A program made the position numbers and the translations under genes. This document shows positions 62,647 to 64,000 of a stretch of 64,000 nucleotides of DNA, piece by piece. A model generated the notes under the pieces. The model ran no database searches and was not told where the DNA came from. It saw only the letters and a list, made by a program, of their open reading frames with translations. Origin of the DNA: Burkholderiales bacterium GJ-E10 (GTDB lineage: Bacteria; Pseudomonadota; Gammaproteobacteria; Burkholderiales; Burkholderiaceae_F); the NCBI GenBank assembly GCA_000828975.1, contig AP014683.1:3212550-3276549 (forward strand), written 5' to 3'. Each line of letters starts with the position of its first letter. Within the stretch, counting starts at the first letter, position 1.

Positions 62647-63828
62647 ATGTTGCAATGGGATGATGTCGAGCCGGCACGGCCGGTGACGGCGGGGACGCCG
62701 GGGCCGCAGCTGGCGCTGGCGCAGGGTTCGGCCGAGCCGATCCGGACGCCGGCGGCAACCCCGGCCCCAGGCCGGGCACGCGCGCCGGACGACGCCGGGA
62801 CCGCGTCCGAGGGGCGCGTACGGATGGAGGACAAGCGGATCATCAACGGCCGGGCGGACGTCAACCAACTGGTTCCGTTCAAGTACAAATGGGCCTGGGA
62901 CAAGTATCTGTCCGCCTGCGCCAACCACTGGATGCCGCAGGAGGTCAACATGTCCCGCGACGTGGCCCTCTGGAAGGATCCCAACGGCTTGAGCGAGGAC
63001 GAGCGGCGGGTCGTCAAGCGCAACCTGGGATTTTTCGTGACGGCCGATTCGCTCGCCGCGAACAACATCGTGCTCGGCACGTATCGCCAGATCACGGCCC
63101 CGGAGTGCCGGCAATTCCTGCTGCGGCAGGCGTTCGAGGAGGCGATTCACACCCACGCGTACCAGTACATCGTCGAATCCCTCGGGCTCGATGAGGGGGA
63201 AATCTTCAACGCCTACCGGGAAATTCCCTCGATTCGCGCCAAGGACGAGTTTCTCCTGCCGTTCATCGAGGTGCTGACGGATCCGGGATTCCAGACCGGG
63301 ACCCCGGACGCGGACCGCGCACTCCTGCGGTCGCTGATCGTTTTCGCCTGCCTGATGGAGGGGCTCTTCTTCTACGTCGGGTTCGTGCAGATCCTGGCGC
63401 TGGGTCGCCAGAACAAGATGACGGGCGCGGCCGAACAGTATCAGTACATCCTGCGCGACGAGTCGATGCACTGCAATTTCGGCATCGACATGATCAACCA
63501 GATCAAGCTGGAAAACCCCGGGTTGTGGACGGCCGAGTTCCGCGCAGAGATCCGTCAGCTGTTCCTGACCGCGGTCGACCTGGAGTACCGCTACGCCGAG
63601 GACACCATGCCGCGCGGGGTGCTGGGCCTGAATGCGGCGATGTTCAAGGACTATCTGCGATACATCGCCAACCGGCGCGCACAACAGATCGGGATGGAGA
63701 CCTTGTTCCCCGAGCAGGAGAATCCGTTCCCCTGGATGAGCGAGATGATCGACCTGAAGAAGGAACGCAACTTCTTCGAGACGCGCGTCCTTGAGTATCA
63801 GAGCGGCGGCGCGCTCAACTGGGATTGA
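62647..63828 (+). CDS. nrdB: Class Ia ribonucleotide reductase, beta subunit
   Basis: The 393-aa protein carries the diiron centre and tyrosyl radical. [12 protein letters not shown] has the iron ligands Glu and His and the radical Tyr in the expected spacing; the second ligand set is in [15 protein letters not shown]. The first 50 residues are Pro/Ala-rich and not part of the usual fold. GGGAGAGG precedes the ATG. A strong terminator follows. Confidence 0.96.
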   Translation: MLQWDDVEPARPVTAGTPGPQLALAQGSAEPIRTPAATPAPGRARAPDDAGTASEGRVRMEDKRIINGRADVNQLVPFKYKWAWDKYLSACANHWMPQEVNMSRDVALWKDPNGLSEDERRVVKRNLGFFVTADSLAANNIVLGTYRQITAPECRQFLLRQAFEEAIHTHAYQYIVESLGLDEGEIFNAYREIPSIRAKDEFLLPFIEVLTDPGFQTGTPDADRALLRSLIVFACLMEGLFFYVGFVQILALGRQNKMTGAAEQYQYILRDESMHCNFGIDMINQIKLENPGLWTAEFRAEIRQLFLTAVDLEYRYAEDTMPRGVLGLNAAMFKDYLRYIANRRAQQIGMETLFPEQENPFPWMSEMIDLKKERNFFETRVLEYQSGGALNWD

Positions 63829-63837
63829 GTCGCCATG

Positions 63838-63877
63838 CAGCGCATCGATTCGATGGCGAATCGATGCGCTGTTTTTT
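63838..63877 (+). terminator. Intrinsic terminator after nrdB
   Basis: CAGCGCATCGATTCG and its exact complement form a 15-bp stem around ATGG, followed by six T. Confidence 0.93.
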
Positions 63878-63911
63878 CGCGCTGTTTTTTCGTTGAAACA
63901 GAAAAAAATTC

Positions 63912-63940
63912 TTGCAGTGCGGAAGCATCGGGAGTAATAA
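63912..63940 (+). promoter_or_regulatory. Candidate promoter for the gene beyond the right edge
   Basis: TTGCAG (63912-63917) and TAATAA (63935-63940) are 17 bases apart, downstream of the nrdB terminator. No start codon of the next gene is visible before the window ends. Confidence 0.55.
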
Positions 63941-64000
63941 TTCGCCCGTGAATTTTTTGTAGTTCGATCGCGAGATCGATCGCCGAATTGAACGCAGACA

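Noticed and set aside
59422..63684. A 1420-codon open frame on the minus strand across ampD, nrdA and nrdB
   Set aside because: It is antisense to clear nrdA and nrdB genes, has no recognisable domains, and is the usual by-product of high GC content.

Overview
The window is a GC-rich chromosomal segment from a betaproteobacterium, most likely of the order Burkholderiales. I base this on gene order and family resemblance: pilMNOPQ-aroK-aroB-dgt, ispB/rplU-rpmA-obgE-proB, rppH/proS, ffh/ccsA-like, and a PP0621-like gene followed by pilS-pilR-ampD-nrdA-nrdB. No rRNA gene is present, so the genus cannot be fixed.

Region 1 (1-16.8 kb) is a housekeeping core. It holds a partial membrane protein gene and mrcA (leftward), the type IV pilus alignment and secretin operon pilMNOPQ, aroK-aroB-dgt, a REP-associated transposase, an MFS transporter, a class I glutamine amidotransferase, a selD gene coupled to a SenB-like selenosugar synthase gene, and a secreted CHRD protein.

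Region 2 (16.9-34.5 kb) is a mobile-element and CRISPR graveyard. A DUF815 ATPase gene is split by an IS1111-type element whose non-coding end carries four short segments matching the target and the element ends, as expected of a bridge (seek) RNA. Next come relics of a type I-C CRISPR-Cas locus (cas4 and cas7 fragments), and the cas7 relic is split by a 3.6-kb Tn402/Tn7-style transposon with a 5-bp target duplication. A type II-C CRISPR-Cas system follows: an 18-repeat array, cas2, cas1, cas9 and a divergent tracrRNA. An IS66 element sits inside the third repeat of the array, and an IS3-type element splits cas2. Cas9, Cas1, the tracrRNA and the array look intact, so interference may persist while spacer acquisition is probably impaired.

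Region 3 (34.5-64 kb) is again core. It holds a Nudix-ThiE-like fusion, an extra PilB-family ATPase, zapD-coaE-pilD-pilC-pilB, a CorC-type transporter, crcB with a DUF190 gene, tRNA-Pro(CGG), ispB, rplU-rpmA-obgE-proB, a palindromic MITE-like element, rppH, proS, a lytic transglycosylase, ffh, a CcsA-like protein, pilS-pilR, ampD, and nrdAB under two NrdR boxes.

Type IV pilus parts are spread over three loci (assembly platform and secretin; motor, platform and prepilin peptidase; two-component regulator). No major pilin gene is seen here.
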